DNA from: Sphagnum magellanicum
Taxonomy: Eukaryota > Streptophyta > Sphagnopsida > Sphagnales > Sphagnaceae
Length of the DNA: 64,000 nt
Direction of reading: 5' to 3'
NCBI GenBank assembly: GCA_021904315.1
Contig: CM038920.1
Location: 19,344,001 to 19,408,000 of the forward strand
The translations under genes were made by a program, and so were the position numbers. Positions 37,121 to 50,327 of the stretch are shown piece by piece. Within the stretch, counting starts at the first letter, position 1; every line of letters begins with the position of its first letter. Under the pieces are notes generated by a model. The model was not told where the DNA came from. It searched no databases and saw only the letters and a program-made list of their open reading frames with translations.

Positions 37121-38540
37121 TAAATTGAATTTGGTTATACTATTTCAAATTCAAATATTGCTTCAATATGAATTCACCAATTGTGTAATCATATTTTAAT
37201 CATAATTAATTTTAGTTTTAATTATAGTCATATGTATAGTGATGTAATTATAGTTTTGACCATAGTTATTAAGATGGTGGTGACTAAAGGCCACGTATGA
37301 TTACATGACTATGTTTGAACATTAACGACAAGATATCCTAGTCATAAAAATCACATTTTGGCATTTTGTAATAAAATGACTAAATGACATGTGAAATTTT
37401 TGATATTTCAATTCCAAGTGCACAAACTAATTTATTGATTAATAGGTTGCTAAAAAAGGTTATTGTAACCTAGTAGCTAAACTAAGTTAGGTAAGTTTAA
37501 TAAGTTAAATTAAACTAGGTAAACCTATGTACATTGGTAGCCTAACTTATATACTTAATTAATTGGCCTACGTTATCTATAGATAGTAATAGGTTAGTTT
37601 ACTAGGCATAGCTAGTAGGTTAGGCTATGAAGGTTAAACCTAATTAATCTATGTAAACTAGGTAGTAAGTAGGTAGTAAGTAGGATAGGTAGTAGGTAAG
37701 TTAATTATTTTATTTTCTAGATATGTGATCATGTTTTATATTAATTAATTATGCTAGGTAATAGGTAATAAATAGGATAGGTACTACATGTTTAATTTTT
37801 AAATTATTTTAATACAATATTTAGTTATTATAATTATAATATTTAACTATTATAATCACATTACATCTTTCTTGAACAAATGGAAAATTGCCACATGTTT
37901 TATGGCAATTGGCTCTTTAAACTACCACATGGTTAAATCCAAACCACCCATCAATGGGACATTTGGTAGCATGTGGTTATCCCAAATGTAATCACACATG
38001 CAATTACAGAATGGGGTTTCACATCATACTAAGGATCATCCATGGCAATAGATGAGAAATTTTGGCCTAGTTGTAGGGATTGTGACTGCACTTTCAACTT
38101 CATGGCCATGTCATGTCTTTTGCGACTAACTATTTTATGGCACTTATCTGAAGCAACTAATTTATTTATAATCACATGTGTCCATTATGATTACAAATGA
38201 ATCACAAATTTAGTCATTGATTTTCAAATTTCTTTTATTATAACCTAGTTAACATTCCTATGAGCTAATATAATTCCATAAATTTTTTGAATAACTGGTG
38301 ATTAGTAACCAAAACAATTGGGCTACCATAAAAATAACATCTGAATGATCACACATCCCAAATAATTGCAAGGCACTCCCCTTCACATGAGTTGTACTTG
38401 GCCTTCGTCTAATTATTGAACTAATTAGCATATGCCACCACATTTCAACCATCATCATCAAGTTGGATAAGTATAACCCCTAACATGAAATTATTTTAAT
38501 TAATGTGTAATTGAAATGGTCATACCTAGATGGCTTTCAA
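37121..38540. other. AT-rich spacer with TAGGTAGT runs
   Basis: No gene. Around 37440-37800 the TAGGTAGTAAGTAGG-type sequence resembles the middle of the CACTA element at 32116-33309, so this may be a relic of a related element; I could not find terminal repeats. Confidence 0.5.
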
Positions 38541-39250
38541 TTATTGAAAAGTTTGCTCTTGTGCTTCACCCCAAATGAATTCCCAATCAATTTGTGTTAG
38601 TTGCATCATAGGTTTGGATATGCTATTAAAACCTTTCACAAACTTTGGGTAGTAGTTACACAAGCCTAAAAAAGCTTGTAACCAATTCACATATGTAGGT
38701 TGGGGAACTTGTGAAATAGCCTTAACCTTGGCCTTTTGAACCTTTAATCCACTTCGATAAATCATATGACCAAGATATTCCACTTGAATATAAAAGAATC
38801 AACAATTGCGTAGATGAAGCTTAAGGTTATGTTCTTTAAGTCTTCAAAGCACCTCCTACAAATGATGCATGTGACTTCCTAAGGTTAGGTTAAAACAATG
38901 ATGTTATCAATGTAGGACTTGGAAAAATCAAAACCTACTAACATTTTTGATCCAGGATCCTTTTAAACTTTGCAAAAGCATTCTTCAAACAAAATGGCAA
39001 AAACTTCCATTTACAATCCTTCCTATGATGATCGATTCCCCAAAATGTTGTTTTGACCTTATCACCCTCCTTCAATGGCAATTGATGGTAGCCAAACCTC
39101 AATCCAAGGTAATGAAAACCTTGGCTTAACCAAGGGCATCAAAAATCTCCTCCAGTATGGGCATGGCATATTTGTCCAAACAGGTCCATTTATTCATTAG
39201 ATGGTAACCCCCATGCATGTTATGTCCGATCTAATTACTAAAAGATGTTT
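38541..39250 (-). pseudogene. Ty3/gypsy reverse transcriptase relic
   Basis: Reading the minus strand in broken frames: NKWTCLDKYAMPILEEIFD, LRFGYHQLPLKEGDKVKTTF, FLPFCLKNAFAKFKRILDQ, SYIDNIIVL (catalytic YIDD changed to YIDN), then MEYLGHMIYRSGLKVQKAKV and FLGLCNYYPKFVKGF. The order matches fingers, palm and thumb of a gypsy RT of a different lineage from the 4.9-12.7 kb element. No LTRs or other domains were found nearby. Confidence 0.85.
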
Positions 39251-39499
39251 CACATTGTTTACCAACATAGTTGAACATTCAACTTGGAGACATTGTTGAT
39301 GTTGGGAATATTTGGCAAATGACCACCTAGTTGAATTTTTTTTTGAACAACTGTATACCAATATAGTAGACGAATCAACTTAATTGGTAATTACCATAAT
39401 TTTATTTTAAAATTAAAAAAATCTAGTGGAAACATAATTACAAATGTCATGTAGTTGAAAACTTTTGGTTACAAAAAGGGGGGGTTTACTAATGTCCAA

Positions 39500-40270
39500 G
39501 GCCTAAATGCCGAAATCTAGTCCCACCATCTTAATGGCCAAGATTTTTGGTCAACCAATTCACACCTCAATTGTAGTCTAGTGACCAAAATTCAATCACC
39601 AATGTGGGAAAAAAATTGAAAATTTTTAAATTGTTAAAAAAATGGTGATTTGATTTTAGTTGTCATCTCAATGGTTAGGATTTTTTGGTTGACATGTCCA
39701 CATCTTGGTTGTAATTTGATGACCTACGTCTAGTTGCTTATGCAAAAAGAAATTGAAAAAAAATTTGGACCATTAAAAAATGGCAACCTAATTTCAATCG
39801 CCATCTTAAAGGCCAATGTTTTTTGGTCAACCAATCCACACCCTTGTCGTAGTTCGGCAACCTAAATCCAATTGCTAGTGCAAAAAAATTTTGATTTTTT
39901 AAAAACTATTAAAAAATGGCAATTAGATTTCAAGTGTCATCCTAATGATTAAGATTTTTTGGTTGACCTATCCACACATTGCTTGGCAACCTAATCCAAT
40001 TTTTAGTGCAAAAAAAAAATGAAAAAATAAATCATGATCATTAAAAAATGGGGACCTAATTTTTGTTGCCATCTCAATAACCAAGATTTTTTCATCAACT
40101 AATCAACACCTTCATCATAATTAAGCGATCTAAATTAGGTCATAAGTGCAAAATAAAAAAATTAATAACAAATTAAGACCATTGAAAAATGGCGACCTAA
40201 TTTCAGTCATCATTTCAACAATAAGGATTTTTAATCATAATTGGTCCACAACCCAATCAATGTCTAGTGA
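39500..40270. repeat. Tandem repeat, ~135-bp unit, about six copies
   Basis: The anchor phrase atgg(c)(a/g)acctaatttca recurs at 39642, 39780, 39916, 40048 and 40199, with an earlier partial copy near 39507. Each unit continues with a catctcaatggccaagattttttgg-like stretch, a ccacacc phrase and gctagtgcaaaaaa. Units are well diverged. Confidence 0.85.
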
Positions 40271-41460
40271 CTGAAATTTGGTTACAAAATGATCAATTGC
40301 TGAATAATTAATTAATTAATAATTAAACTTACATGTACAATAATCATAATTATGTTTTTATTCTAAGAACATTTGGTCAATGTTAGTTTGACCCAACAAA
40401 CTAACAATGGCATGACAACCAACACAAAAATGGCATGTCACATTGGTTTTGACAACCTTGGCTCTTACTTTGCAATATGGGTATATCTTGCATCATGGAT
40501 GGAACTTTATAGATGAACTACTAATGAAAACATGTTGTAGACTTATTGTTCAAATAGGTGGGGTCCACATTAGGTGCAATACATGCATGATAGAGCATTG
40601 TTACTTGATGGGCCTTCTTTATAAGACTATTTAAGGTGAATTTGTTTTTGAGAAAATGAACTATGATTCAACAAAAGACTATTGTGCATCTTTGTATAAT
40701 TTTTTTCTTAAATTTTTGTAATTTGTAGGCTATGCCCACAAGAAGAGACTATATGCATCAATGCAAGATTTAGGGACAAACTTTTGGCTCAATCATGACT
40801 ATTATGATTATAATAATTATAATGGTTATAATGGTTTAACATCCATGATGAAAAATTTAGTACAAAGATGGATTTGGGTATGTTTTTGAGTGATGTGAGA
40901 CCATTTTCACCATGATACAATAATTTTAATGTGTGAAAGCATGGTCAAAGGAGCCAAGGGTGCCAAAAGTAAAAGTCATTTCCCAAGGTGGACATGATAC
41001 ATGTTATTTTTGCATTGGTTTATAATTTATAATTTTGTGTTTTGGATATCTAGTTTAATATTTCATGTTAGATATAAATGCATTTTGACTACAAATTGAT
41101 TTCATATCATATATATTATGTATTCACGCCCTTTATCACATAGATATGAACAATTTTTGTTAGTACCACATTTTCAAAATCCATAATTTTCAAGGTCGAA
41201 AACATGTTTGAACCAAATGTGTTCAAATTGGTTATAAAAACAATTTTCAAGTCCTTTTGCCCTTCTAATCATTAATGTTTAAATCCTTTTTAATTTTTAG
41301 GAGTGGTGCACATTTAGTAGGGAAAAAAGACGTTAGAAAATTGTCCACTCTCAAGATTTAAATGCTTTGAACATGCAAAAACATTTTTTATTTGTGTCAA
41401 ACTTTAAGCATATAAACTTTGCAATTAATGGAAAATCTTTTTTAAATTGTTATGCTTCCC
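40271..41460. other. AT-rich spacer
   Basis: No recognisable gene or repeat. Confidence 0.5.
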
Positions 41461-41589
41461 TTGTGATATTTCAAACATACAAACATGTAGTTTTAAGGAG
41501 TGTTCACTCACTTGGGGGGCTCTTTTGATTATGTTTTTACCCATGCAACACTAATTCTTATTTAAAGATGAGTGATAATTCATTTATAC

Positions 41590-42120
41590 CACCACCATTT
41601 GATCCAACCTTTGAAAACCAAACTTGATCCAATGAAAATATTGTTTTTGCCCTCCAAAATATTATCATTCCATTCAATAACAACATCATGGCCTTTGAAT
41701 CCAAGTTTGTGACATCTTGTTGCCCTTTTAAAGGAGAAGCACTGGAATAATTGGGATCTTTAGTTGATTTAAATATTCATTAGTAGGCGCCATATTAAAG
41801 TGGGAAACATATTTTTTCATTAGAAAAGAATTTCAACTTTGTTACAACTTCTTACACATAGCCAAGTCCTAGTCACAAGGATGGTTAAGGAAGCTTGAAT
41901 TTTTTTTGTGATGAGGTGTGTGAGGATTACAACAAAGACAAATGTATTTGTTGCATTGATAGACCTTTTTGAAACAAAGTGGAGGATCCTAAACATGATG
42001 AAACAAATGTTTACATGGGTATTTGGTTACATTGAATGAATATAAGAACTAATTTGATGAATACATTCTATTGAAAATAGTGAACCTATTCAAGTTGAAG
42101 CATTTGATGCATTGTAGTTT
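41590..42120. repeat. Third degenerate copy of the RLK 3' flank
   Basis: It resembles 29216-29705 in arm A and its partner in arm B: a shared order of tttgccctccaaa, an aattcaagtt-type stretch, caactttgtt, a gatgaggtgtg-like phrase, and attgaatgaat...gaactaatttga. It sits just 3' of the RLK pseudogene ending at 42315, exactly as the others sit beside theirs, possibly extending left to about 41460. Confidence 0.65.
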
Positions 42121-42314
42121 TACCTTCATCAATTATTGGCTTGTGTTGAAGAAAATGCCAAGGTGGGCAAACATGCAATAAGACTTTAAAAACCTTGTTT
42201 TAAAAATAATCCTTAGTAATTTAATGCCAAAAAAAAACAAGTTCGTGTTATATAGTGTGCAAATCATGGTCACAAGTTGTTCAATGGCCCATAAACATAA
42301 ATGTGTCATCATAC

Positions 42315-44714
42315 TCATGTATGATCAAGGATCCAATATGTTTCAAATTCAACCAAGCCATCATTGTTGGGAAGTTCCGATGAACAAATCGTGTTGCAAA
42401 TCACCAAATTTGCACTAGAAGATTGATTATTTGATTTGGACATAAATGAATAATTTTGCTTGGGACCTAGAGATTCTCGAAATGCAACCTCCACTTCTTT
42501 TTCTCCAAGTAACATGGCCAAGACATGCATCATTGATGGACATCTTATTGGTATTATATGCATACATAAGAGTGCCACATTGATCACACATTATTTGACT
42601 TTCCAAATTTTGTTCATGTTTAGATTTTGGTCAATTAGATTTTGCAACATCTTGTTTTCATGCAAAAACCATGCCTACAAAATGTTTTAACATTAGTTTT
42701 GCAACAATGGAAAATGGAAACATATGTTAAATTTTTGTAGTGATGAATTCAACCAATTTTATTTTTTGTTTGATGCAACTTTCAAAAAAAATCAACTAAA
42801 ACATAACATATTAAATATTCATGTTCAATATTTTATAAATAAATATTGTGTTTTTGTGGTGCAAAAACATTTTAATAATGAGTTAGTGATATACAAATTA
42901 AAATGCAATAATGTTTATAGCATAAGGTCTAATAAGTGTCAAGTTGTAAGACAAATTCCATGATTTGTTATGTGACCCATGATAACAAATGTGTACAATG
43001 GCAAAAAATTGATTTGGCACTTACCCATTCAAGAAGGTAAATTTTGTCTATTGACAATGTGAAATCAATGTTTTTTCTATCTCCAACAAAAGGATACCAA
43101 AGCTATAAACATCAACTTTGTCATTGAATTGACCAAGGGTTGCATATTCTAGAGCCAAATATCCCCTATACGGACATGATAAATCCAATTAAATGGTTAA
43201 TTTTCAAACTTGTTGATATTCTAATTGGGACAAAACCATATATGCAATAATTTCACAGTTTCAAGAATCAAAACTTATATTATTTTACACAAAGTTTGAT
43301 ATTGAGTTTAAAAAAGAAAAAAAACTTACCTTGTTCTAGCAATATGAAATGTGGTCATGTGCCTTTCATCAGTTGGGAATAATATTGCTAATCCAAAGTT
43401 TGCAATCTTGGCATTAAATTGTTTGTCCAAAAAAATGTTGGGTGCTTTGATGTCTCAATGTATAATTTGTCGATGTGAATTTTCATGAAAATAACTAAGG
43501 CCACAAGCTATTCCCACACATATGCTAAAACGTCTTGGCCAATCCAATTGTAAATAGTTGTTTCCTACATGATGATTAATAACATAATTTGCATATTAAC
43601 ATACCTTCAATTAAACTGTTTGATCAAAACATGAAGGTGAACAAGTTGTTTTGACATAAATAACTAGAGAGTATTTATTTGAATGGTTTTCATAATTGTA
43701 CATGTGAAAACTTCATAATGGGATAAAAAGTGACCATACCCCATAAAGCTTCAACAAGATTCTGGTTTTCCACAAATTCACAAACAAGAAGGCCTTGTAC
43801 ACCATGCAAACAACACCCTTTCAAGGTCATTAAATTCTTATGTTCACTTGTGAAGAAAACAATTTCATTCAAAAATTCAATTCCCCTTATTGAGATTTTT
43901 TGAACAACTTAATTGCCAACTTTCCTCCATTTGACAAAACTCCTTACAAAATTAATACACAATTAGAAAGTAAAGGTTATGTTGTGAAATAAGTGCATGC
44001 ATGCACACTTTTTTAAAAAAATTTAAAATGGATTTAAAAATGCATGGACGTCCATAGATGTTGGTTCATTGAGTTAATGATTTTACATTATTGAATCACT
44101 GACAATTTAAATAATGATCATTGAAAGAAAATTTTCAAGTGAGATTATTGTATGGTTTGTGAGATAATCATAGGATAGTTGAATGTGCAAATAACATAAA
44201 TAAGGTGATTTAATTACATTGCTTTATAAGATTGTTAAATGGATTCACCTTGTAGACAATGCCAAAGCCACCTTCCAAGTTTGTTGCTTTGATGAAAATC
44301 TTTAGTTGCTATCTTCAAAACATTATATGAATATAATGTAGGTTGCACTTCTTTGTTTGTAAACTCTGCGAAAATTGACTTGTAAACTTAATACACATAA
44401 AAAAGTTGTTTACAAAATTATTGCAAACAATACAAAATATTTTGTAAATTCAATTTGTGATAATCAATAATAAAAATGTTTGTGTCAAACATGTTTTAGC
44501 CAGAGGTCACATTCAAGAAATTTATGTTCAAAATGTTAAATGTATAATATGCATGAATCAAAACTTTGAAAAAGAACTTGACTTGAAACATACCTTGTTG
44601 GATTTCACATAAAATGATCATATTTGCATGATATTTCCAAAATGTGATGGAAAATATTATACCTCCCATAATTATGAAAAATGGAACTGTTGTTGATAGT
44701 GTCCATATTAACAC
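42315..44714 (-). pseudogene. RLK pseudogene gamma: membrane segment and kinase
   Basis: Minus-strand pieces in order: membrane segment (44714-44590, PFFIIMGGIIFSITFW), P-loop exon ending at 44249 where two bases are missing between LG and the glycine-rich loop, N-lobe exon about 43920-43735 (FLNEIVF-type, HKNLMTLKGCCLHGV, CEFVENQNL), catalytic exon about 43564-43325 (LDWPRRFSICVGIACGLSYF, then H-stop-DIKAPN and AKIANFGLA), activation-loop exon about 43160-43038 ([29 protein letters not shown] followed by a ~10-base deletion), and a tail exon 42590-42315 (CPSMMHVLAMLLGEKEVE). HRD has become H-stop-D (CGA to TGA) and DFG is NFG. The kinase resembles plant LRR-RLKs with a VYEFVENKNL hinge. Confidence 0.85.
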
Positions 44715-45239
44715 TCTATTGTCATTTGTTGGAGGGGTGAAATATATATAACATGTTTCAAAACCAATGATACCTTGTCATCACTTATACTTGAACATTA
44801 TTGTTGAATTTTTTTATGGTTATTAACACAAGTTTGTGATGTAACATATGTGTATACCTGAAATATAATAACTTCAATATGGATCCTAGTATGTCCAAAC
44901 CAAAGTAATAATTGTAAAAAATTGTATCCACAATTGCATGCTTGATGTAAAGATTCTAAAGAACCATTTATATAAATTATATCAAATTGTTTAAAGTCAT
45001 CATCACAAAAAAAATGTAGACATGTTACAACATGGATTCCTTCCAGGTCTACAAGTAAAATGATTGCCAATCCAATTTCAATCATCTTCGAACTATAACA
45101 CAAAAATCACATTTGCTAGGAAAATCATTCTTCACACAATAAAAATTAATGGAGAATTCAATGCAATGTAATCAATTTAATTAGTTTCATTATAAAAATT
45201 CCAATTTGTCACTTGAATAAAATCATTCACAAATATGTA

Positions 45240-45600
45240 TCTAACCTTGGATATGGGCAAGATTGGATACTTACAAAATCAATGAATATGTGCCACTTTC
45301 CCAACGTGGGATGAGTCCAATTATACTATTATTCACAACAAATATTTCCCCCACCAAATGTGATGTGTTTATATTTGTCACATTGAGGATTCCATTAAAG
45401 TTGTTTTGATCAAAATTTCTACATCAAGGGATTTTAATAAAAATTATTTCAAATTCCATGTACCAAAACATGTAAACTATTGAAAATTTGAAATGGAAGT
45501 AATGTAGCTCCCATAAAATTCCAGCATATTTGTAGATAGTAATTATTCAATAGGTGAATGATTAAAAAGTCCAAAAGCGAGTAGTGACAATTATGTTGAA
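45240..45600 (-). pseudogene. RLK gamma ectodomain segment
   Basis: Homologous to the alpha and beta ectodomain exons. The last part reads NFNGILNVTNINTSHLVGE and FVVNNSIIGLIPRWESGTYS, close to an LRR pattern (NNxIxGLIP); the first part is frame-broken. It keeps only five consecutive C at the site where alpha and beta have long homopolymers. Confidence 0.6.
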
Positions 45601-45609
45601 GTGAAAGAT

Positions 45610-46880
45610 ATATACAAATTTTTTAAATTATATTTTAACAGATAAATAAGGTTTATTCATGGCAAATTTACCACTATTTTAGCTATTTTTAAGCATTTTT
45701 TTGGCCAAATTGTCTCCATTGTTAATACTCCAACAACTTCAATGAGTTATTAGTATGGACAATGAAATTTTCTAGTTAAAATTCTAATGCATACAATAAA
45801 ACACTTGATAGGATTCGAAGGCGTCCTCACATAACTTCCAACATGGGTGAACAATGGAGAAGCTTGTAATGCAATGTTTCCTGCCATGCTCCTACAAATA
45901 AAAGGTAGTAAATGAAATCAAATTCAAATATAGAAGTTAAAACACTTGACTCAAACTTCGAAATGATATGAACTCAAAACCCTTTTGGTCTATGTAAAAC
46001 TCAAGGACCATTCTAAATTCTGAAATAATCAAGTCATCAATTCCCACCACATCATGATGTGATTGAGATTATTTAATAAATGGTGAACAATCCCAATCCC
46101 ACCAAAGCTAATTTGAACCTTTTGGTTGATATTTTTGTTTAGAGTAATTATTCATTGTGACTAACAAAGTTCTTAAGCAAGAATAATAATATTTGTATCT
46201 TGTATTAGTCCTTATGTGCTTGCACTAAGACATAGTTCTTCAGAGAAATTTGATGAAGTGCAAATTGGAACTAACATGATTAAATTCCTTTCTGTTCCCT
46301 AAGGGATTATAATGAACCTAATAACCAAGTGGTTTTAATATGCATTTGGACATAACAAGATTTTGGCTTGATTGAAAGCACATTGTGTATATTGAAAAGA
46401 TCAACTTTTATGCATTTTTGCAAACTTATTATTGTTGGAAATAACAAATATCCCATCCCAATAGGTTATATTCAAGTTAAAGTGTGTAGCATGTGAAATT
46501 TGCAAGACCTTGAATAAAGAAAAAAAACAATAAAATGGAAGGAATGCCATGCATGCATTGTGATTTCATCAACCAATTTAACAATCAAGAGATTATATAA
46601 TTGTTTTGATGTTGGGCATGTTCAAATGACCATTAGTTTTCCTCTAGAAAGAAGACAAAAGATGCTTTTGCTTGGATTTGGATTAACAATTAGAATGTAA
46701 ATTGTTTTTCAAATCACAATGTCTAATAACCGCTTGATGTAATGTTTTGGACTTTGTCTATGTGTAATCCTAGTTAAAATTAATTGTATTTGAACCCTGT
46801 AGCTCTTAATTTGATGGTGGGTATGATGGACACACTAAACAAATAGATTATTAGTGTAACATATATTGTGTTAAATTATT
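45610..46880. other. Spacer or intron of RLK gamma
   Basis: AT-rich, no coding motif seen. It lies between the LRR block and the ectodomain segment on the same strand, so it may be intronic. Confidence 0.45.
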
Positions 46881-46888
46881 GGTTCTCT

Positions 46889-48100
46889 TTAATTTCCAAT
46901 TTTTTTATTGAAGTAAGAATCAACAAATGACTCCTTAATATAAAACAAATTCATTGCAATAAACAAATGTTTTAGGTCTTGCAATGATGAAAATTTGAAG
47001 CGCTTAAAAATATTTGAAAGATAATAAACAAATCGAGGAATTAAATGTTGGAAAGCTTCCATCAAATTTATTTTTAGATATGTCCAAAATTTGAAGTGTT
47101 GATGGTACATTAAGAAAATCACCATTGAAGTTATTATTGTTCATCAACCTCCAAAACAAAGGAATATCCAAAAAGAAACGTGCAACCAAAAGTTTATTTC
47201 AATATTGTTTTGTAGCTTAATCCATCCAATTAGTTATACATTTAAGTTCAATCAAGACAAATTGTACAATCCATTTTAATGAGATTTTCAAAACTTTCAA
47301 TGATCTGTAAGTTATTAATGAATTATTTTATTATAGCCTTTCTTGAAAAATAAATTGACATTTCCCCCAATGAATTCTTGACTTCTCAGTACGATATTAA
47401 GATTATTCATCATACACCATATATTATGATAAGTTTTCAAAGAGGTTAAATATTCCCACTTGACATATTAAAAAAACAAGGGTTCAAGATTGAAAATTTC
47501 AACTTGTTTCAAATGTATGGTAACTTTAGTCATGCCCTAAATTAGTTTTCTAAGTTGGAATAATTTATCCAAATGAATATATTAATTTCGAATATACCAA
47601 TTTTTTTGAATAACCATTACTAGAAGAGTAATTACTAAAAGTCCCATCATTGCATATATAATGTGATCAAAATTTCCAATGTTACATTAGAGGCGAAACA
47701 TGATGCAAGCACTTCAATGGAAGGTTTTTGTTTATTCACAACACTAACAAACCAACATTCAGGTTATGGAATGAGCTTGAAACATTCCTTGAAAATTTGT
47801 GGTATGAAATGTCCAAGTTGGTGATTCCAGTATTGTTGGTCAATGATCCAAGAAAGGCATCAAGAGTTCCATCAAGTTGATTATGGCTAATGTTTCTACA
47901 ATCAACATCTGTGGGATAAGCTATTTTAGGAATTTCATAGAAGTTTCCTCAGTCCTTGTCTAGGAATTATTCAAACATTCATGTTTCCAAATAACCACCT
48001 CTTCTATATTCTCATTTATACATTCAATAATATATAACATTCTTTGCATGTCTTCGTTAGTTTTCTACCCTTATTTAATCATCTATACAATCTAGCTAAA
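46889..48100 (-). pseudogene. LRR block, probably the RLK gamma ectodomain
   Basis: On the minus strand around 47910-47640: ISHNQLDGTLDAFLGSLTN, TNLDISYHKFSRNVSSSFHN. Around 47165-47020: LMNNNNFNGDFLNVPSTLQ, ILDISKNKFDGSFPTF. These match the plant extracellular LRR consensus (LxxLDIS.N.F.G.xP). Frames are broken between blocks. Order and strand fit the ectodomain of the RLK whose kinase ends at 42315. Confidence 0.75.
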
Positions 48101-48470
48101 ATACAACATCAACATGAACATTAATGAGAATGCCACAATATTCAAGATTCCACCACAAGTTGACAAACACCTCAATGTCCATTATGCAAAGCGATGCAAA
48201 CATCCTTTTTAAGTTTTTTTTTTAAAGTACATATGATTGCACCCAAACTAAGGAGGGCAAACAAAATTTCCACATGTGTAGATAAGCCTAAAAACATTTA
48301 CAAATTGAGTTTAGAGTTTATAGTATGGACAAAACATCAAGGACTTTATGTATCAAAGATTTTTTTATGTGCTTTTCTTGATTTGCATATAGATACTATA
48401 ATTTATTATAAACAAAAAAAGAGCTTCAACTAGCTACTAAAGTTCTAAGTTTTGCTCAATCACTTACAAT
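47128..48470. repeat. Direct repeat copy 1 (1343 bp)
   Basis: Matches 57098-58440 in the same orientation with the same length and sharp ends: both begin AAGTTATTATTGTT and both end CACTTACAAT. It contains the LRR block. Confidence 0.9.
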
Positions 48471-48471
48471 A

Positions 48472-48645
48472 TCCATGCCTTGTACTTTGCAATGTTGATA
48501 AACAATTGAAAATACAAAACCTACATCAATCCCCAAATACCCTACATCAATGAAGGTTTTTTGGCAATGGATATAGCTTTTGATATCCATGCCTTGCCCC
48601 CTTGCAATGTTGATAAACAATTGAAATCCAAAATCAATATCAATT
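48472..48645. repeat. Two-unit ~117-bp duplication
   Basis: atccatgccttg, tttgcaatgttgataaac and aattgaaa recur about 117 bases apart, at 48472 and 48588. Confidence 0.8.
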
Positions 48646-49084
48646 CCCAAAAAACTTATTTTGATTTATGTTTTTTTAAATTGATGTGGGTTTTGGTATC
48701 CTTTTCCTTTGCATGTAGAGTTTGTTCATTCAAAGTGTAAGACACAAAACTTACATCAAGTTTGAAAAATCCTACATCATTGCATGTATTTTTCATTGTT
48801 GAGCGTTTTTTAGTATTTTTAAAAAATTGTCAAATCTGTGTAGTATAATGTTTTGAAAAACTTGATTCGATTCTTCTTTTAAATTTTATTTTCATCTTTT
48901 AAAGACTTGGGTAAGGTTTTTAAATTTTGTAATAAAAAATTTCACACAGGTTTCAAAGTGGTGGTTTTCACACATTTTATACGAGTTGGTTTTCAAAGTT
49001 GGTTTTCACATATCGCTTATTATATAAACTTTATTATTTCAAATATTAATTTTTGAACGTCATGTTGAACTAAGTTGTGTTGAA

Positions 49085-49320
49085 GACGAATGAACAAATG
49101 AGCAACAAGAGGAACAACAACATTAAGCAAGGAACAATGTCGAGTAAATAACAACATTGCTAATAAGGAGGAGCAAGAGGAGTGGTAGTGTTGAGCAAGG
49201 AGCAACAAGAGGAGGAGCAATGTCGAATAAGGAGTAGCAAGAAGAGTGGCAGTGTGAAGCCTGCCGAACAAGGAACAACAAAGGTAGTAATAACATCAAA
49301 CAAGGAGCATTGAGCAAAGA
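49085..49320. repeat. Purine-rich minisatellite
   Basis: Variants of gagcaaggagcaacaagagg and gcaatgtcgaataagg alternate with a loose ~30-60 base period. The reverse strand gives Leu-rich open frames that are a by-product. Confidence 0.75.
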
Positions 49321-50327
49321 GTTCCAACATTAAATAAAAACTACTAACTACTAACCAAAGCAATTAATCAACTTAATTAATCTAAGCAACAAACAACAAA
49401 CATAAAGTGAAAAAAAAACTTGAAACATTTTCTTTATATGAAACGACAAGTGACAACACTTATTACTTAACCCTAAACCTAATCAAACCCTAAACTAACT
49501 ACATTTTAAATCCTAAAACCTTAACCTTGATTTAAAAAAATACCCTATCAGGGTTTCAATAAAATATAAATATATGTTTGATCAGGGTTTCAAAGGCTTG
49601 ATTTTCACAATGCATAAGACCTTAGAGTCAAATTTCATAAAGGGCATCATTCAATGTGGTACCATGAGGGTTTCAAATTGAGAAGTAGCCCAAAACCCTA
49701 TCTAGTTCTCACATTTATTCTAATACAAACCGAACATTGGTATTTTTAAAAATGTAGCAGGTTTTTTACATATGCCCCTTTGTTTCCAATGTACAAAAAC
49801 TTACATCAATTTGAGAAATTACCACATAGGTACATTTGTAGAATTGACATATGGGGTTTGTGCTTTACCAGCTTTATCAACATTGGAAGGGGTGAGATTT
49901 GAAAAAACATAAATTAATATCCATTGATTTGAATTCAATACTTCAAGACATATTGAAAGTTTTGATGAAAAAATTGTTAATATGTTAAAATTGTCCTTAT
50001 GTTAATAACTTTATATGCACAACATTTCACTAAAATGTTCACATGAAAACTAATCCACTTTAGTCCTTTTGTTCTAATTACAACAATGTCTCAAAGCTTT
50101 ACAAATTAAAAATATACTTTGTTGAATAAGAAAATCATTAATATGTGCACCAATTTCATAATATATTGATAGATTGGGATATAACCCATCATTATAACTA
50201 ATTTTCATCAAAAAATCTTTTCCCAAAATCCATGATGATGTATCAAAATGCTACAAGTGTTGAAATTGCCACTTTGTGACAATTTGTGTGTGCATCATAA
50301 CTTGCAAACACCCTTATTTTCTTTCTT
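49321..50327. other. AT-rich spacer
   Basis: No gene. Two CCCTAAAC words near 49473-49497 are too few to be telomeric sequence. Confidence 0.5.

Noticed and set aside
42731-42742. TTTTTGTAGTG as right end of a third CACTA element
   Set aside because: No matching left end with a shared 3-bp duplication found in the window.
49020-49363. Leu-rich open frames on the minus strand, possible membrane protein
   Set aside because: Three frames overlap and all derive from a purine-rich minisatellite on the plus strand.
49467-49500. CCCTAAAC words as interstitial telomere
   Set aside because: Only two separated copies; expected by chance in AT-rich plant DNA.
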